From positions 1 through 64,000 of the forward strand of contig NZ_JFHD01000022.1 in assembly GCF_000698575.1 (NCBI RefSeq): a stretch of 64,000 bases of DNA. Reading direction: 5' to 3'. The position numbers and the translations under genes were made by a program. The notes under the pieces were generated by a model. It saw only the letters and a program-made list of their open reading frames with translations, was not told where the DNA came from and ran no database searches. The number at the start of each line of letters is the position of its first letter. The first letter of the stretch is position 1. Shown in pieces: positions 35,247 to 43,275 of this stretch. Source of the DNA: Caballeronia zhejiangensis. Lineage in GTDB: Bacteria; Pseudomonadota; Gammaproteobacteria; Burkholderiales; Burkholderiaceae.

Positions 35247-35642
35247 ATGCGTCATAAGCATGGTCTGCGGAAACTGAACCGCACGAGCAGCCATCGTCTG
35301 GCAATGCTCCGCAATATGTCGAACTCGCTGATCGAGCACGAAGTCATCAAGACGACGCTGCCGAAGGCCAAGGAACTGCGCAAGGTCGTCGAGCCCCTCA
35401 TCACGCTGGGCAAGAAGCCGTCGCTCGCGAACCGTCGTCTGGCGTTCAACCGCCTGCGCGATCGTGATTCCGTCGCGAAGCTGTTCGACGTGCTCGGCCC
35501 GCGCTACGCGAACCGCCCGGGCGGCTACCTGAGCATCCTGAAGTTCGGTTTCCGCGTCGGCGATAACGCCCCGATGGCGCTGGTCCAACTGATGGATCGC
35601 CCGGAAGTCGAAGAGACGGAAGAAGTGCAAGAAGCGGAATAA
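35247..35642 (+). CDS. rplQ: 50S ribosomal protein L17
   Basis: 131 residues. It lies near the tunnel exit of the large subunit. It begins MRHKHGLRKLNRTSSHRLAMLRNM, and the TTLPKAKELRKVVEPLITL segment follows. The C-terminus has an acidic tail (EVEETEEVQEAE) longer than in E. coli. It is the last gene of the ribosomal block, followed by a strong terminator. Confidence 0.97.
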   Translation: MRHKHGLRKLNRTSSHRLAMLRNMSNSLIEHEVIKTTLPKAKELRKVVEPLITLGKKPSLANRRLAFNRLRDRDSVAKLFDVLGPRYANRPGGYLSILKFGFRVGDNAPMALVQLMDRPEVEETEEVQEAE

Positions 35643-35666
35643 ATCCCGTTTTCGGTTGTTACCAGA

Positions 35667-35700
35667 AAGGCCAGGCTTAGAGCTTGGCCTTTTTGCTTTC
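35667..35700 (+). terminator. Rho-independent terminator of the alpha operon
   Basis: A 12-bp stem (35667-35678 with 35682-35693, core AGGCCAGGCT/AGCTTGGCCT, one G-T pair) has a TAG loop followed by a T-run. It ends the ribosomal protein super-operon. Confidence 0.93.
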
Positions 35701-35789
35701 TGGCTGCGACATTTCAGCGCGCCGAGGCGTAAAAGTGAGTGTCAGCCGCCGATGCTACGATACGCAATTAACCTCTCGGAGCACGCCGA

Positions 35790-36122
35790 GTGAACGTCCC
35801 CGTCGTTTTGATGCTGTCCACGCTGCCCGACGCCGCCGCAGCCGATGCGCTCGCGCAAGCGGCGCTGGACGCGCGGCTCGCGGCGTGCGTGACGAATCTC
35901 GGCGCCGTGTCGTCGCAATATCACTGGAAGGGCGTGCTGGAGTCGTCGCAGGAAGTGCAGTTGTTGTTCAAGACGAGCGTCGCGCGCAGCGCAGAATTGC
36001 AGCGCTTCGTCGAGGCTCGACATCCATATGAAACGCCCGAAATCCTCGTCTGGCAGGTCGATGCATCGCCGGGATACGGCCAGTGGGTCAACGCAGAAAC
36101 GCAGCGTCCTCTTCATGTTTGA
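35790..36122 (+). CDS. cutA: Divalent cation tolerance protein CutA
   Basis: 110 residues from a GTG start. It is a small trimeric, signal-transduction-like fold implicated in copper tolerance; its molecular role is still poorly defined. Family motifs are LDARLAACVTNLGAVSSQYHWKGVLESSQEVQLLFKTS (about 27-66) and HPYETPEILVW near 85-95. Its last codons overlap the dsbD start by eight bases. The pairing of cutA with dsbD (once called cutA2) is widely conserved. Confidence 0.95.
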   Translation: MNVPVVLMLSTLPDAAAADALAQAALDARLAACVTNLGAVSSQYHWKGVLESSQEVQLLFKTSVARSAELQRFVEARHPYETPEILVWQVDASPGYGQWVNAETQRPLHV

Positions 36123-37935
36123 GTTTTCTCGCCTTGTCACGCGGCGACTTTTCGGCGCGTTTCTCTTCCTGGCGGCGTTCGCGCTGCTGTCGGGCGCCGC
36201 GCGCGCAGCCGACGATTTCCTCGAGCCCGACGTCGCGTTCAAATTCAGCGCATCCGAAAAGCCGGGCGAAGTGGACGTGCGCTACAAGATCGCCGACGGC
36301 TACTACATGTACCGTGAGCGTTTCGCGTTCGCGGTGAAGAGCGGCGACGCGACCATCGGCGCGGCGCAACTTCCGGCGGGCAAAGTTCATTTCGATCAGA
36401 CGTTCAACAAGGACGTCGAGACGTATCGCGGCGAACTGATCATCCGTATTCCGGTGACGAAAGCGAACGGGCCGTTCGAGCTCGCGGTGACGTCGCAGGG
36501 TTGCGCGGATGGCGGCATCTGCTATCCGCCGATGGAGAAGGCCTATCGTGTGCGCGGCGACGCGCTCCAGCCCGCGGGCGCGGCACCGACCGCGACGACG
36601 AGCGCAAACACCGGCGACACTTGGTTCGAGCGCGCGACCAGCGCCGACTACGCGCAATCGATGCTCGAGGGCGGCGGATTCTTCACAGTCGTCGGACTCT
36701 ATTTCCTTGCCGGCATGGTACTGAGCCTCCTGCCATGCTCGTATCCGATGATCCCGATTCTGTCCGCGATCATCGTCGGCGAAGGCGCGCGTGTGACGCG
36801 TTCGCGCGGATTCGCATTGTCGGTTTCGTACGTGATCGGCATGGCGCTCGTCTATACCGCGCTCGGCGTCGCTGCCGCGTTGATCGGACAAAGCCTCGGC
36901 GCGTGGCTGCAGAACCCGTGGGTGCTCGGCGCGTTCGGCCTGCTGCTCGCGGCGTTCGCCATCGCGTTGATCTCGGGCGTCGATATCGCGCTGCCCGCGC
37001 GCTGGCAAGCGGGCGTCAACGAAGCATCGCAGAAGCGCAGCGGCGGCAAGTTCGCGGCAGTCGCGGCGATGGGCGCGCTGTCCGCGCTCGTGGTCGGCGC
37101 GTGCATGACTGCGCCACTTTTCGCGGTGCTCGCGTTCATCGCGCACACCGGCAACGCTGCGCTCGGCGGCGCCGCGCTCTTCGCAATGGGCATCGGACTG
37201 GGCGTGCCGCTGCTCGTCATCGGGCTCGGCGCGGGTTCGGTTCTGCCGCGCGCCGGTGCGTGGATGGACGGCGTGAAGGTCTTCTTCGGCGTCGTGCTGC
37301 TCGCGGCCGCGCTGTGGATCGTCTGGCCGGTCATCGGCGGCGTTGCGCAGATGCTGCTCGCGGCGCTATGGCTGCTGATCGCGGCGGCATCGCTCGGATT
37401 GTTCTCGTCGGGCGCGGCGGCGCCTGTCGGTGTGTGGAAGCGGCTCGGGCGCGGGCTCGGAGCGGCATTCGCGATCTGGGCGGCGACGCTGCTCGTCGGA
37501 TTGGCGGCGGGTTCGACAGATCCGCTGCGCCCGCTCGCCGTGCTGGCTTCCCGCAGCGAGCCGTCGGCGAATGCGCGATCGCAGGGCCTGATCTTCGCGC
37601 CGGTGCGTTCATCGGCGGAACTGGACTCGGCGGTCAAAGCGGCGGCGCGTCCCGCGATGCTCGATTTCTACGCGGACTGGTGCGTGTCGTGCAAGGAAAT
37701 GGAGAAGCTGACTTTCTCCGACGCCCGTGTGCAAGCGCGCCTCGCGCAACTGAATCTTCTGCGCGCGGACGTGACCGCCAACAACACGAACGATCAAATT
37801 CTCCTCAAGCGCTTCAAGCTTTTCGGGCCGCCGGGAATCATCTTCTTCGATGCGCAGGGCAACGAAGTCGCGCGCGTGGTCGGGTATGAATCGGCGGATA
37901 CGTTTCTGAAGAGTCTCGATAAACTGAACGGATAA
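36115..37935 (+). CDS. dsbD: Thiol:disulfide interchange protein DsbD
   Basis: 606 residues. It is an inner-membrane protein that passes electrons from cytoplasmic thioredoxin to periplasmic DsbC, DsbG and cytochrome c maturation factors. It has a signal peptide (1 to about 30), a periplasmic alpha domain with the Cys pair in CADGGICYPP (about 127-136), eight predicted spans with the redox Cys in LLPCSYPMIP and VVGACMTAP, and a C-terminal thioredoxin-like domain with WCVSC near 522. ATG 36115 starts a good signal peptide; the frame open from 36028 is cutA in another phase. Confidence 0.96.
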   Translation: MFEFSRLVTRRLFGAFLFLAAFALLSGAARAADDFLEPDVAFKFSASEKPGEVDVRYKIADGYYMYRERFAFAVKSGDATIGAAQLPAGKVHFDQTFNKDVETYRGELIIRIPVTKANGPFELAVTSQGCADGGICYPPMEKAYRVRGDALQPAGAAPTATTSANTGDTWFERATSADYAQSMLEGGGFFTVVGLYFLAGMVLSLLPCSYPMIPILSAIIVGEGARVTRSRGFALSVSYVIGMALVYTALGVAAALIGQSLGAWLQNPWVLGAFGLLLAAFAIALISGVDIALPARWQAGVNEASQKRSGGKFAAVAAMGALSALVVGACMTAPLFAVLAFIAHTGNAALGGAALFAMGIGLGVPLLVIGLGAGSVLPRAGAWMDGVKVFFGVVLLAAALWIVWPVIGGVAQMLLAALWLLIAAASLGLFSSGAAAPVGVWKRLGRGLGAAFAIWAATLLVGLAAGSTDPLRPLAVLASRSEPSANARSQGLIFAPVRSSAELDSAVKAAARPAMLDFYADWCVSCKEMEKLTFSDARVQARLAQLNLLRADVTANNTNDQILLKRFKLFGPPGIIFFDAQGNEVARVVGYESADTFLKSLDKLNG

Positions 37936-37936
37936 A

Positions 37937-37966
37937 AAAAGGGCGATGCACTCGCATCGCCCTTTT
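37937..37966 (+). terminator. Bidirectional terminator between dsbD and hemB
   Basis: A 13-bp perfect stem (AAAAGGGCGATGC/GCATCGCCCTTTT) with an ACTC loop lies between the convergent dsbD and hemB stops. The arms give T-runs in both directions, so it can serve both genes. Confidence 0.92.
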
Positions 37967-37971
37967 GGCGC

Positions 37972-38970
37972 TTACACGGAAGCGCGAATGATCCGCGCCG
38001 CATCCAGCGCGAAGTACGTCAGCACGCCGTCCGCGCCCGCGCGCTTGAACGCGAGCAGCGCTTCCATCATGACCTTGTCGTGATCGATCCAGCCGTTCTG
38101 CGCGGCCGCCTTGATCATCGCGTACTCGCCGCTCACCTGATACGCGTACGTCGGGAAGCGGAACTCGTCCTTCACGCGCCGCACGATGTCGAGGTACGGC
38201 ATGCCCGGCTTGACCATCACCATGTCCGCGCCTTCCTCGATGTCCATGCGCACTTCGCGCATCGCTTCGTCGGAGTTGGCCGGGTCCATCTGATACGTCA
38301 TCTTGTTGCTCTTGCCGAGATTCGCTGCGGAACCGACGGCGTCACGGAACGGGCCGTAGAATGCCGACGCGTACTTCGCCGCATACGCCATGATGCGCGT
38401 GTGGATGTGGCTTTCGCTTTCGAGCATCTCGCGGATCGCGCCGATGCGCCCGTCCATCATGTCCGACGGCGCGACGATATCCACGCCCGCTTCAGCTTGG
38501 GTGCGCGCCTGCTCGACGAGAATTTCGCTCGTTTCGTCGTTCTTCACGTAGCCTTCTTCGTCGAGCACGCCGTCCTGGCCGTGGCTCGTGTACGGATCGA
38601 GCGCGACGTCGGTCAGCACGCCGAGCATCGGGAAGTTCTTCTTCAGCTCGCGCACGGCGCGCGGAATGAGACCGTCCGGATTCGTGGCTTCGCGGCCATC
38701 GGGCGTCTTGATCGACGGTTCGATCGCCGGGAACAGCGACAGCACCGGCACGCCAAGTTCGACGCATTGCTCGGCGACTTTCATCAGCAAATCGACGGAC
38801 GTGCGCTCGACGCCGGGCATCGACGGCACGGCCTGCCGCACATTCGTACCTTCGACGATGAACACGGGATAGATGAGGTCGTTCGTCGTGAGGATGTTTT
38901 CGCGCATCAGACGGCGCGAGAAGTCATCGCGGCGCATCCGGCGCGGGCGATGGTGAGGATAGAAGCTCAT
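37972..38970 (-). CDS. hemB: Delta-aminolevulinic acid dehydratase (porphobilinogen synthase)
   Basis: 332 residues. It condenses two 5-aminolevulinate molecules to porphobilinogen, the second common step of haem synthesis. The two active-site lysine regions are recognisable: YASAFYGPFRDAVGSA and MVMVKPGMPYLD. The loop that holds the zinc cysteines in zinc enzymes reads GQDGVLDEEGYVKND, with Asp in place of Cys, so this is the magnesium-dependent type as in Pseudomonas. It is divergent from the sRNA candidate at 39096. Confidence 0.97.
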   Translation of the reverse strand: MSFYPHHRPRRMRRDDFSRRLMRENILTTNDLIYPVFIVEGTNVRQAVPSMPGVERTSVDLLMKVAEQCVELGVPVLSLFPAIEPSIKTPDGREATNPDGLIPRAVRELKKNFPMLGVLTDVALDPYTSHGQDGVLDEEGYVKNDETSEILVEQARTQAEAGVDIVAPSDMMDGRIGAIREMLESESHIHTRIMAYAAKYASAFYGPFRDAVGSAANLGKSNKMTYQMDPANSDEAMREVRMDIEEGADMVMVKPGMPYLDIVRRVKDEFRFPTYAYQVSGEYAMIKAAAQNGWIDHDKVMMEALLAFKRAGADGVLTYFALDAARIIRASV

Positions 38971-39080
38971 ATTTCGACTCGAATTTGGGTGGTCTTCAGG
39001 GGAGGTCGAAAACGTGTTCCGAGACGCCTAAACCCTTGCCGAACAAGCACTTGGCTGCGTCTGAAACCGCTTTGAGACAA

Positions 39081-39089
39081 TGGTATATC
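39081..39089 (+). promoter_or_regulatory. Extended -10 for a plus-strand transcript
   Basis: TGGTATATC reads as an extended -10 (TG-n-TATATC). No good -35 is present (CTGAAA at 39061-39066 is the best at the right distance). The -10 lies in the left half of a short dyad (GGTAT/ATACC, 39082-39094). It is placed just right for the small RNA candidate starting near 39096. Confidence 0.4.
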
Positions 39090-39095
39090 ATACCG

Positions 39096-39201
39096 ATCGA
39101 GCGAGGCGCTTGCCGCCGGACTCCCCGCTTCTCCTCCCTGAGCGGGTGCCTGTCGTTATTCGATTAGGCTATTAACCCGCCGTTATGCGGCGGGTTTTTT
39201 T
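39096..39201 (+). ncRNA. Candidate small RNA with an anti-Shine-Dalgarno loop
   Basis: This lies between hemB and engB, both on the minus strand. Predicted parts are a closing pair ATCGA (39096-39100) with TCGAT (39160-39164); a hairpin CCCGCT (39124-39129)/AGCGGG (39141-39146) whose 11-base loop contains CTCCTCCC, complementary to ribosome-binding sites; and a perfect 7-bp terminator stem (39176-39182 with 39188-39194) followed by seven Ts. The terminator points along the plus strand, where no protein gene ends. CCUCC-loop small RNAs are known in alpha- and beta-proteobacteria. Whether this is one of the named families cannot be told here. Confidence 0.6.
39174..39201 (+). terminator. Orphan plus-strand terminator upstream of engB's stop
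   Basis: CCCGCCG/CGGCGGG with a TTATG loop, extended by AA/TT, is followed by seven Ts on the plus strand only. On the minus strand the tail is TTAATAGCC, not a T-run. It therefore serves a plus-strand transcript, supporting the small RNA candidate, and not hemB or engB. Confidence 0.85.
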
Positions 39202-39224
39202 ATGCCGGCGCGCACGCGCCGCGC

Positions 39225-39887
39225 TCACTCGGCTGCGTCTTCTGACGCGTTTTCGCCGGCTTCTTCCGGTATCAGCCAGCTTTCGATCTGTTCGTGAGCC
39301 TCGTCGATGCCCGTCCGTTTGAGCGCCGAAAAGAGCTGCGCCGTAAGTTCGCCGCGATAGCCCGCGTCTTTATATTCGGCGAAGGATTTCTTGGTCGCAC
39401 GCAGGGCGTTCGTCATCTCCTGTCGCGTCAATTTGTCGCATTTGGTGAGCAGCGCGTGAATCGGTTTTCCGGTCGGCGCGAACCAGTCGATCATGATGCG
39501 ATCGAGGTCGGTGAGCGGCCGGCGCGAATCCATCATCAGGATCATGCCGCACAGTTGCGCGCGGCTTTGCAGGTACGTCGAAAGCAGCCGCTGCCAATGT
39601 TCCTTCGCGGCGCCCGGCACTTCGGCGTAACCGTATCCGGGAAGGTCGACGAGATAGCCGACCGGCGCGGCTTCCGGACCGACGGAGAAGTAATTGATAT
39701 GCTGCGTGCGCCCCGGCGTTTTACTCGCGAAAGCAAGCCGCTTCTGATTGCAGAGGATATTGATCGCCGTCGATTTACCCGCGTTCGAGCGCCCCGCAAA
39801 TGCGATTTCGGGTTGCGGCGTCGGCGGCAGATCGCGCAGATGGTTGACGGTCGTGAAGAAGCGGGATTGATGAAGCAGGAATGACAT
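39225..39887 (-). CDS. engB: Ribosome biogenesis GTP-binding protein EngB/YsxC
   Basis: 220 residues. An essential small GTPase involved in late large-subunit assembly. G1 is GRSNAGKS (about 31-38), G3 DLPGYGYAEVP and G4 TKCD. ATG at 39887 gives MSFLLHQSRFFTTVNHLRDLP, matching the family start. The frame runs back to 39992, but those 35 residues are unconserved. A short acidic C-terminal tail (EEAGENASEDAAE) is present. Confidence 0.96.
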   Translation of the reverse strand: MSFLLHQSRFFTTVNHLRDLPPTPQPEIAFAGRSNAGKSTAINILCNQKRLAFASKTPGRTQHINYFSVGPEAAPVGYLVDLPGYGYAEVPGAAKEHWQRLLSTYLQSRAQLCGMILMMDSRRPLTDLDRIMIDWFAPTGKPIHALLTKCDKLTRQEMTNALRATKKSFAEYKDAGYRGELTAQLFSALKRTGIDEAHEQIESWLIPEEAGENASEDAAE

Positions 39888-40188
39888 GGGCGGGTCCAAT
39901 CGAAAGCGCTGCGAAAACCGAAGCCTTGAGAACCCGGCAAATACTGGGCATGCCCCGACTGGCGTCTTTGCGTATAGCGGGTTATTGTACAATACGACGG
40001 ATTTTTAAAGATCAGCGGGCACGCAAGACCCAAGCCGCAGGCGGCACCCACAAGGAGCGAGACAGTTTTCAGAGGCGTACTTTTGGGCCTCTTCGTTCAG
40101 CGAGTTCGGGTATCTTGCGGCGATGATCGGTCGCCGTCGTTTTTTGCAGAACCTCACATTCTCACAAGACGAAAAACAGGGTACGCGA
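39888..40188 (+). other. engB-cytochrome c4 divergent spacer
   Basis: 301 bases without a gene. The main landmark is a perfect 12-bp palindrome TATTGTACAATA (39983-39994), which contains TACAAT on both strands and could be a -10 or an operator for either divergent gene. No convincing -35 matches it. The frame before the cytochrome continues to an ATG at 40123, but the start at 40189 is preferred. Confidence 0.4.
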
Positions 40189-40863
40189 ATGAACCGACTG
40201 TACAGGTCTCTGGTGGTGATTCGGGCAGCGGCGGCTTTCGGTGCAGGTTTGAGTGGTCTGGCGGTATCGACGTCAGTGAGTGCGGCGGAGCCCGCGCAAC
40301 CGGCCAAGCCGGATGTGACGCGAGGCCAGGCTATCGCGACTCAGGTGTGCGCGGCGTGTCACGCGGCAGACGGCAACAGCGCCGGCGCGGCATTTCCGCG
40401 GCTCGCGGGGCAGCACGCCGAGTACATCGTCAAGCAGTTGAAGGATTACAAGACGCAGCCGGGTGCAAAGGCACCGGCGCGCAACAATCCGATCATGGCG
40501 GGCATCGCGGGCGCGCTATCGGATCAGGACATGGTGAACGTCGCGGCGTACTTCGCGTCGCAGAAGGCAAAGCCCAATTACGCGCGCGACAAGAACGACG
40601 TCGCGTTGGGCCAGAAGATCTACCGCGGCGGCATCGCGGACAAGGGCGTGCCGGCGTGTGCGGCGTGCCACGGCGCGACGGGCATGGGCATTCCGGTGCA
40701 GTATCCGCGGCTGTCGTGGCAGTGGGGCGATTACACAGTGGCGCAGTTGAACGCCTTCGCATCGGGACAACGCAACAACAGCGAGCCGATGCACCAGATT
40801 TCCTCGCGCCTGAACGAAGCGGAGATGAAGGCGGTCGCCGACTACATCGCCGGTTTGCATTGA
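40189..40863 (+). CDS. Di-haem cytochrome c4-type protein
   Basis: 224 residues, exported. The signal peptide (about 1-32) ends in SVSAAEPA. There are two c-type haem sites, CAACHAADG and CAACHGATG, each with a downstream Met-containing region (NPIMAGIAG and SEPMHQISS) expected to give the second axial ligand. It is a periplasmic electron carrier to terminal oxidases in related bacteria. The ATG at 40189 gives a proper signal peptide; a start at 40123 would add 22 basic residues. It stands next to resB-resC, which attach haem to such proteins. Confidence 0.93.
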   Translation: MNRLYRSLVVIRAAAAFGAGLSGLAVSTSVSAAEPAQPAKPDVTRGQAIATQVCAACHAADGNSAGAAFPRLAGQHAEYIVKQLKDYKTQPGAKAPARNNPIMAGIAGALSDQDMVNVAAYFASQKAKPNYARDKNDVALGQKIYRGGIADKGVPACAACHGATGMGIPVQYPRLSWQWGDYTVAQLNAFASGQRNNSEPMHQISSRLNEAEMKAVADYIAGLH

Positions 40864-40967
40864 ACGCATAGCAGTCAGCGTCCAGCGGTTCTCCATGCAG
40901 AGACGGAGAATCGCCCATACTACGAAGCCGGTCCCGGACTATCCGAGAAGACCGGCGCGAAAACAAG

Positions 40968-41019
40968 AAAAGGGTGGGACGTCGGTCGACAAAGACCGCC
41001 AGCGTCTCCACCCTTTTTT
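40968..41019 (+). terminator. Long hairpin terminator after cytochrome c4
   Basis: AAAAGGGTGG plus GACG (40968-40981) pairs with CGTC and CCACCCTTTT (41003-41017) around an inner GGTC/GACC stem, followed by a T-run. It lies only 20 bases before the resB ATG, so resB must either be read through or have its promoter inside this element. No separate promoter was recognised. Confidence 0.8.
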
Positions 41020-41039
41020 GCTGTCCAGCCGGAGTTTGA

Positions 41040-43271
41040 ATGAGCGTCACCACATCGGGTTTGCAGTCGAAGTCGAGCCGTCGGGCCATCAGGCATTTCG
41101 TCGAACTCGTCAGTTCGATGCGCTTCGCCATCGCATTGCTGGTCATTCTGGCGATCGCGAGCATCATCGGCACGGTGCTTACGCAGGACGATCCGTATCC
41201 CAACTACGTCAATCAGTTCGGCCCGTTCTGGGCGGACATCTTCCGTGGCTTGAGCATCTACACCGTGTACAGCGCATGGTGGTTCATGCTGATCCTGATT
41301 TTCCTCGTGATCTCGGTGTCGCTGTGCGTGATCCGAAACAGCCCGAAGATGATCGCGGACATCAAGAGCTGGAAGGATCGCGTGCACGAAGGCGGGCTGC
41401 GCGCGTTCCATCACAAGGGCGAGTTCACGGTCACGGCCGATCGCGCGCAGACCGCCGCGACGCTCGAACGCCTGTCCGCGAAGATGGGCTACCGCTTCAA
41501 GACGCGCGAGACCGACAACGGCGCGACGCTCATCACCGCCAAGCGCGGCGCGATGACCAAGATCGGCTATATCTCGGCGCATCTGGCGATCGTCGTGATC
41601 TGTATCGGCGGTCTGCTGGACAGCAATCTGCCCATCAAGCTGCAGATGTGGATGTTCAACAAGACGCCGATCAACAGCAACGCCGTCATCAACGACATTC
41701 CGCGCGAGCATCGTCTTTCAACGTCGAATCCGACTTTCCGCGGCTACGCATGGGTGCCCGAAGGGCAGTTCGTCGGCACGGCGATACTGAATCAGCAAGA
41801 CGGCTCGATCATTCAGGACCTGCCGTTCTCGATTCAGCTCAATAAGTTCATCGTCGATTACTACTCGACCGGCATGCCGAAGCTCTTCGCGAGCGATATC
41901 GTCGTCATCGATCACAAGACAGGCAAGCGCATTCCGGCGCGCATCGAAGTGAACAAGCCGTTCACGTATGACGGCATTTCGATCTATCAATCGAGCTTTC
42001 AGGACGGCGGCTCGAAACTCGAAATGACCGCCTGGCCGATGACCGGCGGCAGCGCGAAGACCGCGCCGTTCAGCGGGACGATCGGCGGCACGGCGCCCAT
42101 CGGCGCGCAGTTCGCGGGCGCGCAGGGCGAGACGGTCGAGTTCACGGATTTCCGCGCGATCAACGTCGAGAACATGACCGACGGCAGCGGCGCGCCCGAC
42201 GCGCGCGGCGTCGGCAAGAAGGAAACGCTGCGCGATGCATTCGACGAGCGCCTCGGCTCAGGCGCCAAAACGTCGAGACCGACGGATCTGCGCAATATCG
42301 GCCCGTCGGTGCAATACAAGGTGCGCGGCACGGACGGCCAGGCGCGCGAATACAGCAACTACATGGTGCCCGTGGACGTGAGCGGCCAGCGTATGTTCCT
42401 CGCGGGCATGCGCCTGAGCCCGAACGATCCGTTCCGCTATCTGCGCATTCCCGCCGACGATCAGGGCACCGTCAAACAGTGGATGGACCTGCGCGCCGCG
42501 CTCGCGACGCCGGCGACGCGCGCCGAAGCCGCGCATCGTTTCGCGTTGCGTTCGGTGCCGCAGGAAAACGGTGAACTGCAGAAACATCTGGAGGAAAGCG
42601 CCGTCCGCGTGCTGAATCTTTTCGCAGGCGCCGATGAAACCGGCAAGGCGACGACGAATCCGCAGATGATTGGCGGTTTCCAGAGCATCGCGATGTTTAT
42701 CGACAAATCGGTGCCGAAGGGCGAGCAGGAGAAAGCCGCCGGCCTGCTGATGAGGATGCTCGAAGGCGCGATGTGGGACGTATGGCAGATTTCCCGAGAG
42801 CAAAACGGCCAGCCCGCGGCTAAAGTGGACGATAAGAACGCCGCGTTCGTGCAATCGTCCATCAACGCGCTTTCCGACAGCTTTCTGTACGGTTCGCCGG
42901 TCTTTCTGCAACTGGACAACTTCAGGCAAGTGCAAGCTTCGGTATTCCAGTTGACGCGCGCGCCGGGTAAAAATCTGGTGTATCTTGGCAGCCTTCTGCT
43001 GGTCGTCGGCATTTTCGCGATGTTTTACGTGCGCGAACGCCGGCTCTGGTTCTGGCTCAAAGATACGGGCCAGGGCGGCGCGAGCGTGCTGATGGCGATG
43101 TCCACCGCCCGCCGCACGTTCGATTTCGAGAAAGAGTTCGTGCGTACGCGCGCGCAGATCGCAGCGGCGCTCGGCGTGAAGCCGGAAGTACCGGCCGATC
43201 CGTCCCCGGCGCAAAACGCGCACCGGCATTCGCAAACCGAGACCCCGAACTCGGAAGTTTCAACACGGTAA
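41040..43271 (+). CDS. resB: Cytochrome c biogenesis protein ResB (Ccs1)
   Basis: 743 residues. It is the haem-delivery partner of System II cytochrome c maturation. Three membrane spans lie in the first 200 residues (one starts MRFAIALLVILAIASIIGTVL, about 24-44), then a large periplasmic domain, then a final span near 650 (NLVYLGSLLLVVGIFAMFYV). The ATG at 41040 follows CCGGAG. resC starts 4 bases after the stop. A C-terminal hydrophilic tail of about 80 residues follows the last span. Confidence 0.94.
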   Translation: MSVTTSGLQSKSSRRAIRHFVELVSSMRFAIALLVILAIASIIGTVLTQDDPYPNYVNQFGPFWADIFRGLSIYTVYSAWWFMLILIFLVISVSLCVIRNSPKMIADIKSWKDRVHEGGLRAFHHKGEFTVTADRAQTAATLERLSAKMGYRFKTRETDNGATLITAKRGAMTKIGYISAHLAIVVICIGGLLDSNLPIKLQMWMFNKTPINSNAVINDIPREHRLSTSNPTFRGYAWVPEGQFVGTAILNQQDGSIIQDLPFSIQLNKFIVDYYSTGMPKLFASDIVVIDHKTGKRIPARIEVNKPFTYDGISIYQSSFQDGGSKLEMTAWPMTGGSAKTAPFSGTIGGTAPIGAQFAGAQGETVEFTDFRAINVENMTDGSGAPDARGVGKKETLRDAFDERLGSGAKTSRPTDLRNIGPSVQYKVRGTDGQAREYSNYMVPVDVSGQRMFLAGMRLSPNDPFRYLRIPADDQGTVKQWMDLRAALATPATRAEAAHRFALRSVPQENGELQKHLEESAVRVLNLFAGADETGKATTNPQMIGGFQSIAMFIDKSVPKGEQEKAAGLLMRMLEGAMWDVWQISREQNGQPAAKVDDKNAAFVQSSINALSDSFLYGSPVFLQLDNFRQVQASVFQLTRAPGKNLVYLGSLLLVVGIFAMFYVRERRLWFWLKDTGQGGASVLMAMSTARRTFDFEKEFVRTRAQIAAALGVKPEVPADPSPAQNAHRHSQTETPNSEVSTR

Positions 43272-43275
43272 GATC

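Noticed and set aside
38080..39075. 331-codon plus-strand frame opposite hemB
   Set aside because: HemB on the minus strand is complete and well conserved. The plus-strand product is His/Arg-rich with no known fold.
39096..39201. Identification of the orphan transcript as 6S RNA, 4.5S RNA or tmRNA
   Set aside because: It is too short for 6S or tmRNA, lacks the 6S-type long central bubble with closing helices, lacks the conserved SRP loop of 4.5S RNA, and has no tRNA-like ends. It is kept as an unassigned small RNA candidate.
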